Below are positions 8,193 to 17,216 of a stretch of 22,905 nucleotides of DNA, in pieces. The stretch is from GCA-2719315 sp964448645 (GTDB lineage Bacteria > Bacteroidota > Bacteroidia > Flavobacteriales > Flavobacteriaceae). The DNA is taken from positions 1-22,905 of the forward strand of contig CAYUZY010000015.1 in the NCBI GenBank assembly GCA_964448645.1, read 5' to 3'. Position numbers and translations under genes: made by a program. Below the pieces are notes generated by a model that was given only the letters and a program-made list of their open reading frames with translations, ran no database searches and was not told the origin of the DNA. The first letter of the stretch is position 1, and every line of letters starts with the position of its first letter.

Positions 8193-10367
8193 TTAGTTAG
8201 TAATTCCTTCTAAACTTAATAAAAAAGAATATTTTTCTGCTGTTTCATAAATAGAACTATATCTACCAGACGCCCCACTATGACCAGATTTCATGTCAGT
8301 TTTTAAAAAAAGTAAATTCTTGTCAGTTTTAAATTCTCTTAATTTAGCCACCCACTTTGCAGGTTCCCAATATTGAACCTGTGAATCATGATAACCCGCT
8401 GTTACAAATAAATTTGGATATTGTTTTTTTTCAACATTATCATATGGAGAATAAGATTTCATGTAATCATAATATTTTTTAATATTTGGGTTACCCCACT
8501 CATCATATTCAGAGGTTGTTAAAGGGATTTTATCATCCAACATCGTAGTCATTACATCAACAAAAGGAACAGAGGCTATAATACTTGAATATAATTCAGG
8601 ATTTTTACTTTTGTTTCTTGGTTGGACAATTCCAATAANNNNNNNNNNACCCATTAAAAGACCTCCAGCAGAGCCTCCATATGCATGAAGATTATTTGTA
8701 CTTGTGTATTTATTTTCGATTAAAAATTTTGAGCAATCTATAAAATCATTAAATGTATTCCATTTTTTTAAAAGCTTTCCGTTTTCATACCAATTTCTGC
8801 CTAAATACTCGCTACCTCTAATATGAGAAATTGCATAAATAAAACCTCTGTTTAAAAGAGTTAATCTTGTAGAAGAAAAAGAAGGATCAATAGTTGCGCC
8901 ATATGAACCATAACCGTATTGTAATAATGGGTTTTTACCATTTAAAGTAATTCCTTTTTTATATACAATTGAAATAGGGATTTTCTCACCATCTCTTGAT
9001 TTAGCCCATATTCTTTTTTCAATATAATTTGATTCATTAAATGTTTTATCTAGAACTTTTTTTTTCTTTAAAACTTTTTTTGATTTAATTAAAACATCAT
9101 ATTCATAAACTGTTCTAGGCGTAGTTAATGAACTAAAAATATATCTTATTTTATTCGAATTAAATTGAGGATTATGACCTACATATAAAGAATAAGTTTC
9201 TCCTTTCATGGGAATATAATAATCTTCAAAACTATTATTCCAACTTTTTACTAAAAGTCTGTTCAAACCATTTGTCCTTTCAGATATTATATAAAAATTA
9301 TCAAAAACATCAATGTCTTCAATTAAAACATTTTCTTGATGATCTATAAAGTCTTTCCAGTTTTCTACACCAGGTTTGCTAATTGAAGTTTTTACAACCT
9401 TATAATTTTTAGAATTATTATGATTAGTCAGTAAATAAAAGTTATTATTAAAATGTGTTACTTCATATTCAAGACCATTAATTCTGGGTTGAATAAAATT
9501 AAATTTATCTAACGGTCTATTTGAATTTAAATATTGATGTTCAGAAGTTAATGTGCTGTATGAAGAAATAAAAATAAATTTCTTTGATTTAGAGGTGCTT
9601 ACATATACAGAGTATGTAGAATCTTTTTCATGATAAACTAAAAAATCTTTTTTTGTATCATTTAAATTATGTCTGTAAATTTTTTCAGTTCTTAATGTTT
9701 TAGGATTTTTTTTAACATAAAAAAAATGCTTGCTATCTGCTGCCCAGGCACTCCCACCGTTTGTGTTTTTTATAGAAACATTCAATAATTTTCCAGTTTT
9801 AAGATTTTTAACATGCATTGAATACTTTCTTCTTGAATTAATATCTATTGCATATATAACTTTTGTATTGTCTGGACTCACGTTAATTCCAGTTAAATTA
9901 AAGTATTCATGTCCTTTTGCCATTTTATTACAATCAAACAATATTTCCTCTTCTGCATTAAGAGTTTCTTTTTTCCTTATATAAATAGGGTATTCATTTC
10001 CTTTTTCATATCTAGTTTGATACCAATAATCATTATAAAAGTAAGGTGCCGATGTGTCATTTTTTTTAATTCTACTTTTCATCTCTTCAAAAAGATTTTT
10101 TTTAAACTCTTTTTGGTTTTTTGTTTTTTTCTTGTAATAACCATTCTCCTTTTCTAAATAATCAATAACGTCATTTTCATCTCTATTTTTTAACCAGAAA
10201 TAATTATCTTCTCTATTATTATAATGTTCTTTATGTATAACTTTTATTTTTTTTGCAAATGGAGTATCATTCATATTATTAAGTTTTGGATTTATTTCAA
10301 TTGAATTGCAAGAAAAAATAATTGTAAGAAAAAATATTTTAACAATAATTTTTTTAATCAATCTCAT
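8193..10367 (-). CDS. ptrB: Oligopeptidase B-like S9A peptidase, predicted lipoprotein (contains assembly gap)
   Basis: Serine peptidase of the prolyl oligopeptidase family, oligopeptidase B branch, which cleaves short peptides after basic residues. It has an N-terminal beta-propeller region and a C-terminal alpha/beta hydrolase domain. The catalytic residues are Ser566 in GGSAGG, Asp661 in [12 protein letters not shown], and His696 in [24 protein letters not shown] followed by SEYDEWGNP is typical of oligopeptidase B. The N-terminus has a hydrophobic segment ending IFSC, a lipobox with Cys20, so it is predicted to be a lipoprotein rather than cytosolic. The ten N at 8639-8648 fall six codons after the serine, and about ten extra residues appear before PELYSS compared with homologues. 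The protein sequence there is not reliable. Its ATG overlaps the threonine aldolase stop by one base (TAATG). Confidence 0.9.
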   Translation of the reverse strand: MRLIKKIIVKIFFLTIIFSCNSIEINPKLNNMNDTPFAKKIKVIHKEHYNNREDNYFWLKNRDENDVIDYLEKENGYYKKKTKNQKEFKKNLFEEMKSRIKKNDTSAPYFYNDYWYQTRYEKGNEYPIYIRKKETLNAEEEILFDCNKMAKGHEYFNLTGINVSPDNTKVIYAIDINSRRKYSMHVKNLKTGKLLNVSIKNTNGGSAWAADSKHFFYVKKNPKTLRTEKIYRHNLNDTKKDFLVYHEKDSTYSVYVSTSKSKKFIFISSYSTLTSEHQYLNSNRPLDKFNFIQPRINGLEYEVTHFNNNFYLLTNHNNSKNYKVVKTSISKPGVENWKDFIDHQENVLIEDIDVFDNFYIISERTNGLNRLLVKSWNNSFEDYYIPMKGETYSLYVGHNPQFNSNKIRYIFSSLTTPRTVYEYDVLIKSKKVLKKKKVLDKTFNESNYIEKRIWAKSRDGEKIPISIVYKKGITLNGKNPLLQYGYGSYGATIDPSFSSTRLTLLNRGFIYAISHIRGSEYLGRNWYENGKLLKKWNTFNDFIDCSKFLIENKYTSTNNLHAYGGSAGGLLMGXXXXIGIVQPRNKSKNPELYSSIIASVPFVDVMTTMLDDKIPLTTSEYDEWGNPNIKKYYDYMKSYSPYDNVEKKQYPNLFVTAGYHDSQVQYWEPAKWVAKLREFKTDKNLLFLKTDMKSGHSGASGRYSSIYETAEKYSFLLSLEGITN
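8639..8648. other. Assembly gap of ten N
   Basis: Ten unknown bases inside the oligopeptidase B gene. Ten is not a multiple of three, yet the reading frame stays open on both sides, so the true gap length is unknown. An inverted repeat TTGGA-ATTG-TCCAA lies immediately beside the gap on the C-terminal side, which may have disturbed the assembly. Confidence 0.99.
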
Positions 10368-11392
10368 TATATTTTCATTTTTTGAATTGTAGACAAAAAG
10401 TAATCATGTTGATTATCTGTATAATCTCTATGAGTTACAATTCTTAACTTGTCTTCACCTAAAGAAATCATAAGAATGTTATTTTCTTTCATTTTATTTA
10501 CAAAATAATTTTCATCAATTTCATCAATCAAAGAAAATATTATGATGTTTGTTGAAACCGGTTCAACTTTTTTAATAAAATTAGTTTTTTTAAGAACACT
10601 TTCAATTTCTTTTGCTTTTATATGATCTTTTTTTAAATCATCAATTTGATTTTCAATAGCAAAAATTGCTGCAGAAGCTAGATAACCAGATTGTCTCATA
10701 CCTCCTCCTAAAACTTTTCTTATTCTTAGTGCTTTATTTATTTTTTCTTCACTTCCTACTAAAATTGACCCAACAGGACATCCTAGCCCTTTAGAAAAAC
10801 AAAGTGAAATAGTGTCAAAAATATTACCATAATCCTTAGCTGTATGATTAGTTTCTACTAATGCATTCCATAATCTAGCACCATCTAAGTGAAGAGTTAT
10901 ATTATTTTTATCACATAAATTTCTAATTTTTTTTATTTCATTAAAATCATATAATGCCCCTCCTCCCTTATTAGTTGTGTTTTCTAAACAAACTAAAGAT
11001 GTCTTAGGGCTGTGATAAAAATCTGGCTTATTTATATTTTTTTCAATTTGATTTGAAAAAATTCTTCCCCTGTCTCCTTTTATTAATTTACAAGAAACAC
11101 CTGAGTTAAAACTCGCCCCCCCTCCTTCATAATTATAAACATGCGAATAATGATCACATATTAACTCATCTCCGGGTTCAGTATTAATTTTAATCGCAAC
11201 TTGGTTTGTCATTGTTCCTGAAGGAAAAAATAAAGCAGAATTTTTATTAAACATTTTAGCGATTATTTCTTCTAATTTATTAACTGATGGATCTTCTTTA
11301 AAAACATCATCTCCAACTTCAGCATTTAACATTGCATGAAGCATTTCTTTTGAGGGTTTTGTTACTGTATCACTAATTAAATTAACTATCAT
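10367..11392 (-). CDS. ltaE: Low-specificity L-threonine aldolase
   Basis: PLP enzyme that splits threonine or allo-threonine to glycine and acetaldehyde in the cytosol. With the start at 11392 it has 341 residues. That start gives MIVNLISDTVTKPS, the usual family N-terminus, and lies one base after the stop of the upstream gene. A longer reading from 11416 adds eight hydrophobic residues and overlaps that gene, so I reject it. Active-site marks are GDDVFKEDP (27-35), PSGTMTNQ (57-64), DHYSHVYNYEGGG with His84, LHLDGARLWNA with Asp170 and Arg173, and the Schiff-base Lys201 in CFSKGLGCPVGS. It sits between a secreted metalloprotease and a lipoprotein peptidase with almost no spacing, so the three are probably co-transcribed. 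Confidence 0.93.
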   Translation of the reverse strand: MIVNLISDTVTKPSKEMLHAMLNAEVGDDVFKEDPSVNKLEEIIAKMFNKNSALFFPSGTMTNQVAIKINTEPGDELICDHYSHVYNYEGGGASFNSGVSCKLIKGDRGRIFSNQIEKNINKPDFYHSPKTSLVCLENTTNKGGGALYDFNEIKKIRNLCDKNNITLHLDGARLWNALVETNHTAKDYGNIFDTISLCFSKGLGCPVGSILVGSEEKINKALRIRKVLGGGMRQSGYLASAAIFAIENQIDDLKKDHIKAKEIESVLKKTNFIKKVEPVSTNIIIFSLIDEIDENYFVNKMKENNILMISLGEDKLRIVTHRDYTDNQHDYFLSTIQKMKI

Positions 11393-11393
11393 A

Positions 11394-13802
11394 TTAATAA
11401 TCACAAGAAAAAACACCTATTGGGGATCCATCAGGCATTCTATTACTTAATTTTGGTCTGAAATCATCAGGATTGTCAAAATATTTTTGAATTTCACTTC
11501 TATAAAAATTACTATAAATTAAATCTTCTTGACCAGCTAAAAAATTATCTAAAGATTCTAACTTAGAAAAAATTATTGCTTTTATTTCTGAATAAACTTT
11601 GGGATTTTGACCTAAACTAAAAATATTTTTCAAAATATTATGTTTTACTACCTCATTTATTTGTCTGTAATGATTATCACTATATCTTTTTTTAAAACTT
11701 ATAGTAAAAAGACTTTCCAAAACTTCTTCAAAAGACAACTGACTAACATCAAAACCTGTTTGATAAATTAACCTAGATACTCTTTCAGGATTTAATAAAA
11801 GTTTTAATAAATTATCTGATAGAGTATTGGCTACTCCAATAAAATCAAATGTAACTCCTGTTTGTGTTAAAAAGTTTTCCCTAGTAGTTTTTGATCCGAA
11901 AGCTTTTGGAAAAAGTAATTTTCTTAATTTATTTGGAAACTTTAATTTTTCAGGTGTAAGTAATTCAATAAAATTACTTAAAGCTTCTCTTTGCTTAATT
12001 TTTTCAATTGTATTAATCTCATATTTTATATTCCCTTTTACCGCATAATCATAATCAACTCCACCTATTAGTTTAACAACAGCCTCAGACTGATATCTAT
12101 GCAATAAATATATTGGGACCATTATATCTTGCAAATTTGAATAAGGCTCACCTTCTTTTAAATGGTCTAATGAAATATTTTGTAAGGCTATATCTCTTAT
12201 TTGAATTATTTTTTTTAACTCAATTATAGCATCAGGTCCATTATCCCATAAATGAGCTTTAGAATGAGAGCTTCCTATTGGTCTTGAATCAGAATCACTA
12301 ATAAAACTAAGATTATTTTTAAATGAATTTTCTAAAATTTTGTCTAATTCAATTTTTTCATCCTGCAATTCATCAAATTCAGAATATGAATAAGCAACAC
12401 TTACTTTATCCCATTCTCCTATTCCATTAGAATATGCATTTTCAATATTGATTTTATTATTACTTAGTGTAATATTAGGATGAGGATAATCCATTACAGA
12501 AGAATTATTATTTGAACTAGCTGAAAAATTATGAGAAAATCCTAGAGTATGACCAATTTCATGAGCTGATAATTGTTTTATTCTTGAAAGTGCCATATCT
12601 AAAGCAATTTTTTCCTTATTATTAGTTATTGAATAAGGAGCTTCTAATAAACCAATTGCAATCATGAAGTCTTGTCTAACTCTCAAACTACCGAGACTAA
12701 CATGACCTTTTATAATTTCTCCAGTTCTAGGGTCAATTACTGATGAACCATAACTCCATCCTCTAGTTGATCTATGAACCCATTGTATTACATTATACCT
12801 TATATCTAATGGATCTGCATATTTTGGTAAAATTTTAATTTTAAATGCATTTTTAAAACCTATTTTTTCAAAAGCTTCATTCCACCATTCACCTCCTTCA
12901 ATTAATGCAGATCGAACAGGTTCAGGTACTCCATTATCCAAATAATAAATGATCGGCTCTAGGGGTTCACTTGAAGGTGAATTTTTATCTTTTTTAATTA
13001 ACCTATGTCTTAATATATATTGTTTTAATGTTCTTTCAGTTACTGGAGAAGAATAATCAAAAAAACTTATTGAATTAGCCCCAGATCGAGGATCAAAAAT
13101 TCTAGGAGCATATCTATTATCAGGGAGTTCAATAAATGAATGATGCTGATAAACTGTAATATTATCTGGAGATGGTGTAACTGACTTTATAAAATTTCCA
13201 TCAGCATTCCCGACAAAGGTTAACAAGACATCAAATTCGATATTTTTCTTAAAAGCTTTAGTTCGGTCTAAATTAATTGATGACTTAGATTTATCAATAT
13301 TATATTCTCCTTGATTTCTCTCAGCTAATCTTTTTATTATCCCATGTCTATCCTGTAATAGAAAAGAGGTTATATCAATTTTATATGAACCATTATTATA
13401 ATCAACTATGGTAAACCCATGTAAAACTGATTTTGCAAAAGCTTCATCTACTGATTTTTTTTCTAAAGGATTATTTGTTTCAGCAATATATTTTAAATTG
13501 GGCTCTATTAATAAAAGTTTATTTCCTGTCTTTTTAAAAAAAACTATTTTCCTTACACCTAATTGACCCCTATCAAGCCCAATATCATTACTACCTATTC
13601 CTTGACTTAACGCACTTACATATAAAAATTGCTTATTCAAAGAATTTACTTCTAAATAAATTCTGTCTTTATTCTCAGAATATGAAAAATTAAAAAAACC
13701 TTGAAAATTAATTAAACTATTATTGTCTTGTTTAACTTTGTTTTGAGCAAATGATAAATTAAAAATAATTAATGAAATCAAAAAATTTATAAATTTTGTC
13801 AT
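11394..13802 (-). CDS. Secreted zinc-dependent metalloprotease (metzincin type, DUF5117/DUF4953-like)
   Basis: 802-residue protein with a Sec signal peptide: Lys3, a hydrophobic core at 4-18, and a likely cut after the SFA of SFAQ. The zinc site is HEIGHTLGFSH at residues 414-424 (HExxHxxGxxH), giving His414, His418 and His424 as ligands and Glu415 as catalyst. A Met-turn candidate SVMDYP lies just after (Met437). The long region ahead of the catalytic core, with SALSQGIGSNDIGLDRGQ and HHSFIELPDNRYAPR, matches the Bacteroidota zinc-dependent metalloproteases that carry DUF5117 and DUF5118. It is probably periplasmic or secreted. No C-terminal Por-secretion sorting domain is seen. It is the first gene of a three-gene run with threonine aldolase and oligopeptidase B. 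The substrate is unknown. Confidence 0.9.
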   Translation of the reverse strand: MTKFINFLISLIIFNLSFAQNKVKQDNNSLINFQGFFNFSYSENKDRIYLEVNSLNKQFLYVSALSQGIGSNDIGLDRGQLGVRKIVFFKKTGNKLLLIEPNLKYIAETNNPLEKKSVDEAFAKSVLHGFTIVDYNNGSYKIDITSFLLQDRHGIIKRLAERNQGEYNIDKSKSSINLDRTKAFKKNIEFDVLLTFVGNADGNFIKSVTPSPDNITVYQHHSFIELPDNRYAPRIFDPRSGANSISFFDYSSPVTERTLKQYILRHRLIKKDKNSPSSEPLEPIIYYLDNGVPEPVRSALIEGGEWWNEAFEKIGFKNAFKIKILPKYADPLDIRYNVIQWVHRSTRGWSYGSSVIDPRTGEIIKGHVSLGSLRVRQDFMIAIGLLEAPYSITNNKEKIALDMALSRIKQLSAHEIGHTLGFSHNFSASSNNNSSVMDYPHPNITLSNNKINIENAYSNGIGEWDKVSVAYSYSEFDELQDEKIELDKILENSFKNNLSFISDSDSRPIGSSHSKAHLWDNGPDAIIELKKIIQIRDIALQNISLDHLKEGEPYSNLQDIMVPIYLLHRYQSEAVVKLIGGVDYDYAVKGNIKYEINTIEKIKQREALSNFIELLTPEKLKFPNKLRKLLFPKAFGSKTTRENFLTQTGVTFDFIGVANTLSDNLLKLLLNPERVSRLIYQTGFDVSQLSFEEVLESLFTISFKKRYSDNHYRQINEVVKHNILKNIFSLGQNPKVYSEIKAIIFSKLESLDNFLAGQEDLIYSNFYRSEIQKYFDNPDDFRPKLSNRMPDGSPIGVFSCDY

Positions 13803-13861
13803 AATTAAAACTTTTTAAAGTTTCATTCAATATTAAAGAAAAAAATATACATTCAATTAAG

Positions 13862-13869
13862 TATATTTG
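13862..13869 (+). promoter_or_regulatory. Bacteroidota -7 element before prfB
   Basis: TATATTTG, an exact TAnnTTTG match, ends only eight bases before the prfB ATG at 13878. If it is used, the transcript would have a leader of only a few bases. No -33 TTG is found at the expected distance. Confidence 0.45.
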
Positions 13870-13877
13870 AAAAAAAA

Positions 13878-14973
13878 ATGATTTCTACAGAAAACTATAA
13901 AAATTTAATTGATCGCCATGGTGCGTTAAGGAGGTATCTTTGACATAGATTCAAAAATTATTGAACTTAATAATAAAGAAGAACTAACTGCTGATCCGTC
14001 TTTTTGGAATGATAAAAAAAATGCTGAAAAAGAGCTTAAAGCTTTAAGTAACCTTAAACAATGGATTGATAATTTTAATGAAATTACTGATAAACTTGAA
14101 GATTTAGAAGTTTTATTTGAATTTCAAAAAAATGGAGAGTTGGAATATTCAGAATTAGAAGCAAATTATAATAAAACTTTAGAATTAATTGAGTCATTAG
14201 AATATAAAAACATGTTATCTAATGAAGGAGATGATCTAAATGCTGTACTTCAAATTACTTCAGGAGCTGGAGGTACTGAAAGTTGCGATTGGTCTGAAAT
14301 GCTTATGAGAATGTATGTTATGTGGGCAGAAAAAAAAGGATTTCAAATAAAAGAATTAAATAACCAGCCAGGTGATGTTGTCGGAATTAAAACAGTGACA
14401 TTACAAATTAATGGAGCATTTGCTTTTGGATGGTTAAAAGGAGAAAATGGTGTGCATAGACTTGTTCGGATATCTCCTTTTGATAGTAACTCTAAAAGAC
14501 ACACTTCTTTTGCTTCTGTATATGTATATCCTTTAGTAGATGAAGATATAGAAATTGAAATTTTATCGTCTGATATTTCATGGGAAACAATGAGATCAAG
14601 TGGAGCTGGTGGTCAGAGTGTTAATAAAATTGAAACCGCTGTAAGGTTAAAACATAAAACTTCAGGTATAGTTATAGAAAACTCTGAAACTAGATCTCAA
14701 TTAGAAAATAAAAATAAAGCTATGCAGCTTCTAAAGTCACAACTATATGAAATTGAATTGCAAAAAAAAATGACTGAAAGAAATAAAATAGAAAATTCTA
14801 AAATGAAAATTGAATGGGGGTCTCAAATAAGAAATTATATTATGCATCCTTATAAACTTGTAAAAGATGTTAGAACACAAAAAGAAATTAAAGATCCTGA
14901 AAGTGTAATGAATGGAAATATAGACCCGTTTTTAAAATCATATCTAATGATGACAGGGCAAAAAAAATTATAA
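13878..14973 (+). CDS. prfB: Peptide chain release factor 2, with +1 programmed frameshift
   Basis: Class I release factor that recognises UGA and UAA and triggers peptide release on the ribosome. Translation starts at 13878 (MISTENYKNL), runs 21 codons to an in-frame TGA at 13941, and must shift +1 to continue from GAC at 13942 to the stop at 14973, giving about 364 residues. Taking 14140 as the start would lose much of the N-terminal domain. The SPF codon-recognition motif (199-201 of the fused product) identifies RF2 rather than RF1. The GGQ catalytic motif is at 244-246 in SSGAGGQSVNK. Expression should be autoregulated: scarce RF2 makes the UGA slow to terminate and favours the shift. 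The stop is four bases before the HAD gene. Confidence 0.97.
13928..13944 (+). promoter_or_regulatory. prfB programmed +1 frameshift site
   Basis: The site reads AAGGAGG, TAT, CTT, TGA, C. It consists of an internal Shine-Dalgarno-like stretch (13928-13934), the slippery CTT codon (13938-13940), and the in-frame TGA stop (13941-13943) followed by C. This matches the classical RF2 site element for element and spacing for spacing. The upstream frame ends here, and the downstream frame opens with GAC ATA GAT. Confidence 0.96.
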
Positions 14974-14977
14974 TAAC

Positions 14978-15595
14978 ATGAATTCAAATAAAATAAAAAA
15001 CATAATTTTTGATCTTGGAGGTGTTTTAATTGATTGGAATCCAGAATATGTTTATTTAGATGTTTTTAAAGGGGACAAAAAAGAAATGTATTGGTTTTTT
15101 AAGAATATTTGCACTGAAAAATGGAATCTAACTCAAGACGCAGGATATCCATTAGAGAAAGCAACTAATGACTTAATAAAATTGTATCCAGAATACAAAA
15201 ATTATATAAAAATATATTACGGAAGATGGGAAGAAATGTTAGGAGGTCAAATTTCTAAAAGTGTTTGGATTCTTAATAAATTAACTCCCCATTTTAATGT
15301 TTTTGCTTTGACTAACTGGAGTGAAGAAACCTTTCCAATTGCTTTAAAAAAATTTAGTTTTTTACATTCTTTTAAAGATATAATTGTTTCAGGAAAAGAA
15401 AAATTAATCAAACCCAATCCAAAAATTTTTCAGCTAGCAATTAACAGATTTAAAATAAATCCAAATGAAACAATTTTTATAGACGACAATATTAATAACA
15501 TAATTTCTGCAAAAAAAATGAATTTTATAACTCACCATTTTAAAAATCCCAATAAATTAATAAATGATCTGAAAAATAAAGGAGTTAATATTTAA
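14978..15595 (+). CDS. HAD-superfamily phosphatase
   Basis: 205-residue HAD hydrolase of subfamily IA. Motif I is IFDLGGVLIDW (10-20), with the nucleophile Asp12; the usual second Asp is replaced by Gly, as in the YihX-like DLGGVL branch. Motif II is ALTNWSEE (Thr, with Asn next to it). Motif III is the Lys in KEKLIKPNPKIFQ, and motif IV is FIDDNINNI. The substrate is not apparent; YihX-type members act on sugar phosphates, and others are promiscuous. It follows prfB by four bases and is probably co-transcribed with it. Its stop overlaps the stop of the convergent dnaB gene. Confidence 0.88.
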   Translation: MNSNKIKNIIFDLGGVLIDWNPEYVYLDVFKGDKKEMYWFFKNICTEKWNLTQDAGYPLEKATNDLIKLYPEYKNYIKIYYGRWEEMLGGQISKSVWILNKLTPHFNVFALTNWSEETFPIALKKFSFLHSFKDIIVSGKEKLIKPNPKIFQLAINRFKINPNETIFIDDNINNIISAKKMNFITHHFKNPNKLINDLKNKGVNI

Positions 15596-17100
15596 AACGG
15601 AGAGGTTTCGTCCATATTTTTACCAGAATCTCGGCTCTCATCATTTTTATATTTTTCGGCGTTTATATTTGAGTCATATCTTAAAGAAGAATCACTAAAG
15701 TTATTTAAATCTTCAAACTTACCAAGACTAGAAATGAACTTTAATCTTATAGAGTCTAAAGCTCCATTTCTGTGTTTTGAAACTATAAATTCGGCTTGAC
15801 CTTCTGCAGAAGATCTTTCGTCATCATCCCATTCATCCATTCCATAATATTCAGGTCTATAAATAAATGACACTATATCTGCATCTTGTTCTATAGCACC
15901 AGATTCCCTTAAATCTGAAAGCATAGGTCTTTTAGTCCCTCCTCTTGTTTCAACAGCTCTAGATAATTGAGATAAAGCAATTACAGGAATATTTAATTCT
16001 TTAGAAAGAGCTTTCAAATTTCTTGATATTGTTGAGATTTCTTGTTCTCTATTACCAGCTTTGTTATTTGATCCCGTTGTCATTAATTGTAAATAATCTA
16101 CTATGATTAATTTAATTTTATGTTGAGATGATAATCTTCTAGCTTTAGCTCTTAAATCAAATATAGAAAGTGAAGGAGTGTCATCAATAAACAATGGGGC
16201 TTTTTCTAAAAACCCGACTTTTGAATTTAATTGTTGCCATTCGTAATCTTTTAATTTACCTGTTCTAAGTTTTTCAGATGTCAACCCTGTTTCAGAAGAA
16301 ATCAACCTAGTTATTAATTGTAAAGAAGACATTTCTAAAGAAAAAAAAGCTACAGGTATATTTTTTAAAACTGAAATATTTCTTGCCATTGACAAAGTCA
16401 AAGCAGTTTTCCCCATGCCAGGTCTTGAAGCGATTATTATTAAATCACTAGGTTGCCAACCGGAAGTTAATTTATCTAATTTTTCAAAACCAGTACTAAC
16501 TCCACTTAATCCATCTTTCTTAGAAATTTCCTCAATTCTTCTTTTAGCTTGAATAACTAAATTCTGAGCAGACAAAGATGGATTTTTAATATTTCCTTGA
16601 GTAACATCATAAAGTTTTGATTCAGCTTCATCTAATAAATCAAAAACGTCAGTTGATTCTTTATATGAACTTTCAATAATCTCATTTGAAATTTTAATAA
16701 GACTTCTTTGAATAAATTTCTGAAGGATTATTCTTGCATGGAACTCAATATGAGCTGAAGAAGAAACCTTTTGTGATAATTGAACTAAATAAAATTCCCC
16801 TCCAATTGAATCAAGTTTTCCGTTTTTTCTTAAAGAAGCTGATACGGTTAATAAATCAATAGGCTCTGAAGACTTAAACAATTCAAATATAGATTCAAAA
16901 ATATACTGATGAGAAGTTTTATAAAAAGCATCAGGCTGTAATATATCAATAACTTCATCTACTCCCTTTTTATCAATCAACATAGCTCCTAAAACGGCTT
17001 CTTCTAAATCAACAGCTTGAGGAGGAATTCTTCCTTGGCTTAAATTAATAATACTAGAGTCTCTTTTATTTAGAATATTTAGAGGCTTTTTATCTTCCAT
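15592..17100 (-). CDS. dnaB: Replicative DNA helicase DnaB
   Basis: Hexameric helicase that unwinds DNA ahead of the replisome. The 502 residues comprise the N-terminal DnaB domain from about residue 25 (PPQAVDLEEAVLGAMLID) to about 125, a linker, and the RecA-like C-terminal domain from about 197. Walker A is SRPGMGKT (225-232) and Walker B is LIIVDYLQL (331-339). The LSQLSRAVETRGGTKRPMLSDLRESGAIEQDAD segment (376-408) is strongly conserved in DnaB. No intein interrupts it. The C-terminal tail after about 460 is polar and not conserved. It lies downstream of accA on the same strand, across 116 bases with no clear promoter box or terminator. Confidence 0.97.
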   Translation of the reverse strand: MEDKKPLNILNKRDSSIINLSQGRIPPQAVDLEEAVLGAMLIDKKGVDEVIDILQPDAFYKTSHQYIFESIFELFKSSEPIDLLTVSASLRKNGKLDSIGGEFYLVQLSQKVSSSAHIEFHARIILQKFIQRSLIKISNEIIESSYKESTDVFDLLDEAESKLYDVTQGNIKNPSLSAQNLVIQAKRRIEEISKKDGLSGVSTGFEKLDKLTSGWQPSDLIIIASRPGMGKTALTLSMARNISVLKNIPVAFFSLEMSSLQLITRLISSETGLTSEKLRTGKLKDYEWQQLNSKVGFLEKAPLFIDDTPSLSIFDLRAKARRLSSQHKIKLIIVDYLQLMTTGSNNKAGNREQEISTISRNLKALSKELNIPVIALSQLSRAVETRGGTKRPMLSDLRESGAIEQDADIVSFIYRPEYYGMDEWDDDERSSAEGQAEFIVSKHRNGALDSIRLKFISSLGKFEDLNNFSDSSLRYDSNINAEKYKNDESRDSGKNMDETSPF

Positions 17101-17216
17101 TCAGCTAAATTAAAATGTTTATAACAGAAAGCACAAAAAAAATTAAAAGCTTTTTATATAAATATGAAAAAAAGGGTGTTTATAAAAAAAAATAAATGTT
17201 AATAAGTACAAAAAAA

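Noticed and set aside
10367..11416. Threonine aldolase starting at 11416
   Set aside because: The extra eight residues are not part of the family N-terminus and overlap the upstream gene. Met at 11392 gives the standard start one base after the upstream stop.
13808..13823. AAACTTT-TT-AAAGTTT inverted repeat upstream of the metalloprotease gene
   Set aside because: The stem is short and AT-only with a two-base loop, expected by chance at this base composition, and no regulator site is recognised.
14140..14973. Reading prfB as a short 277-residue gene starting at 14140
   Set aside because: The sequence upstream of 14140 codes for RF2 residues in the same frame back to 13942, and joins the ATG at 13878 through the classical frameshift site. 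The gene is full-length, not truncated.
17140..17160. AAAAGCTTTT palindrome followed on the minus strand by a T-run, as a terminator after accA
   Set aside because: The ten-base palindrome has no loop and no GC stem beyond GC at its centre. It is not a believable intrinsic terminator.
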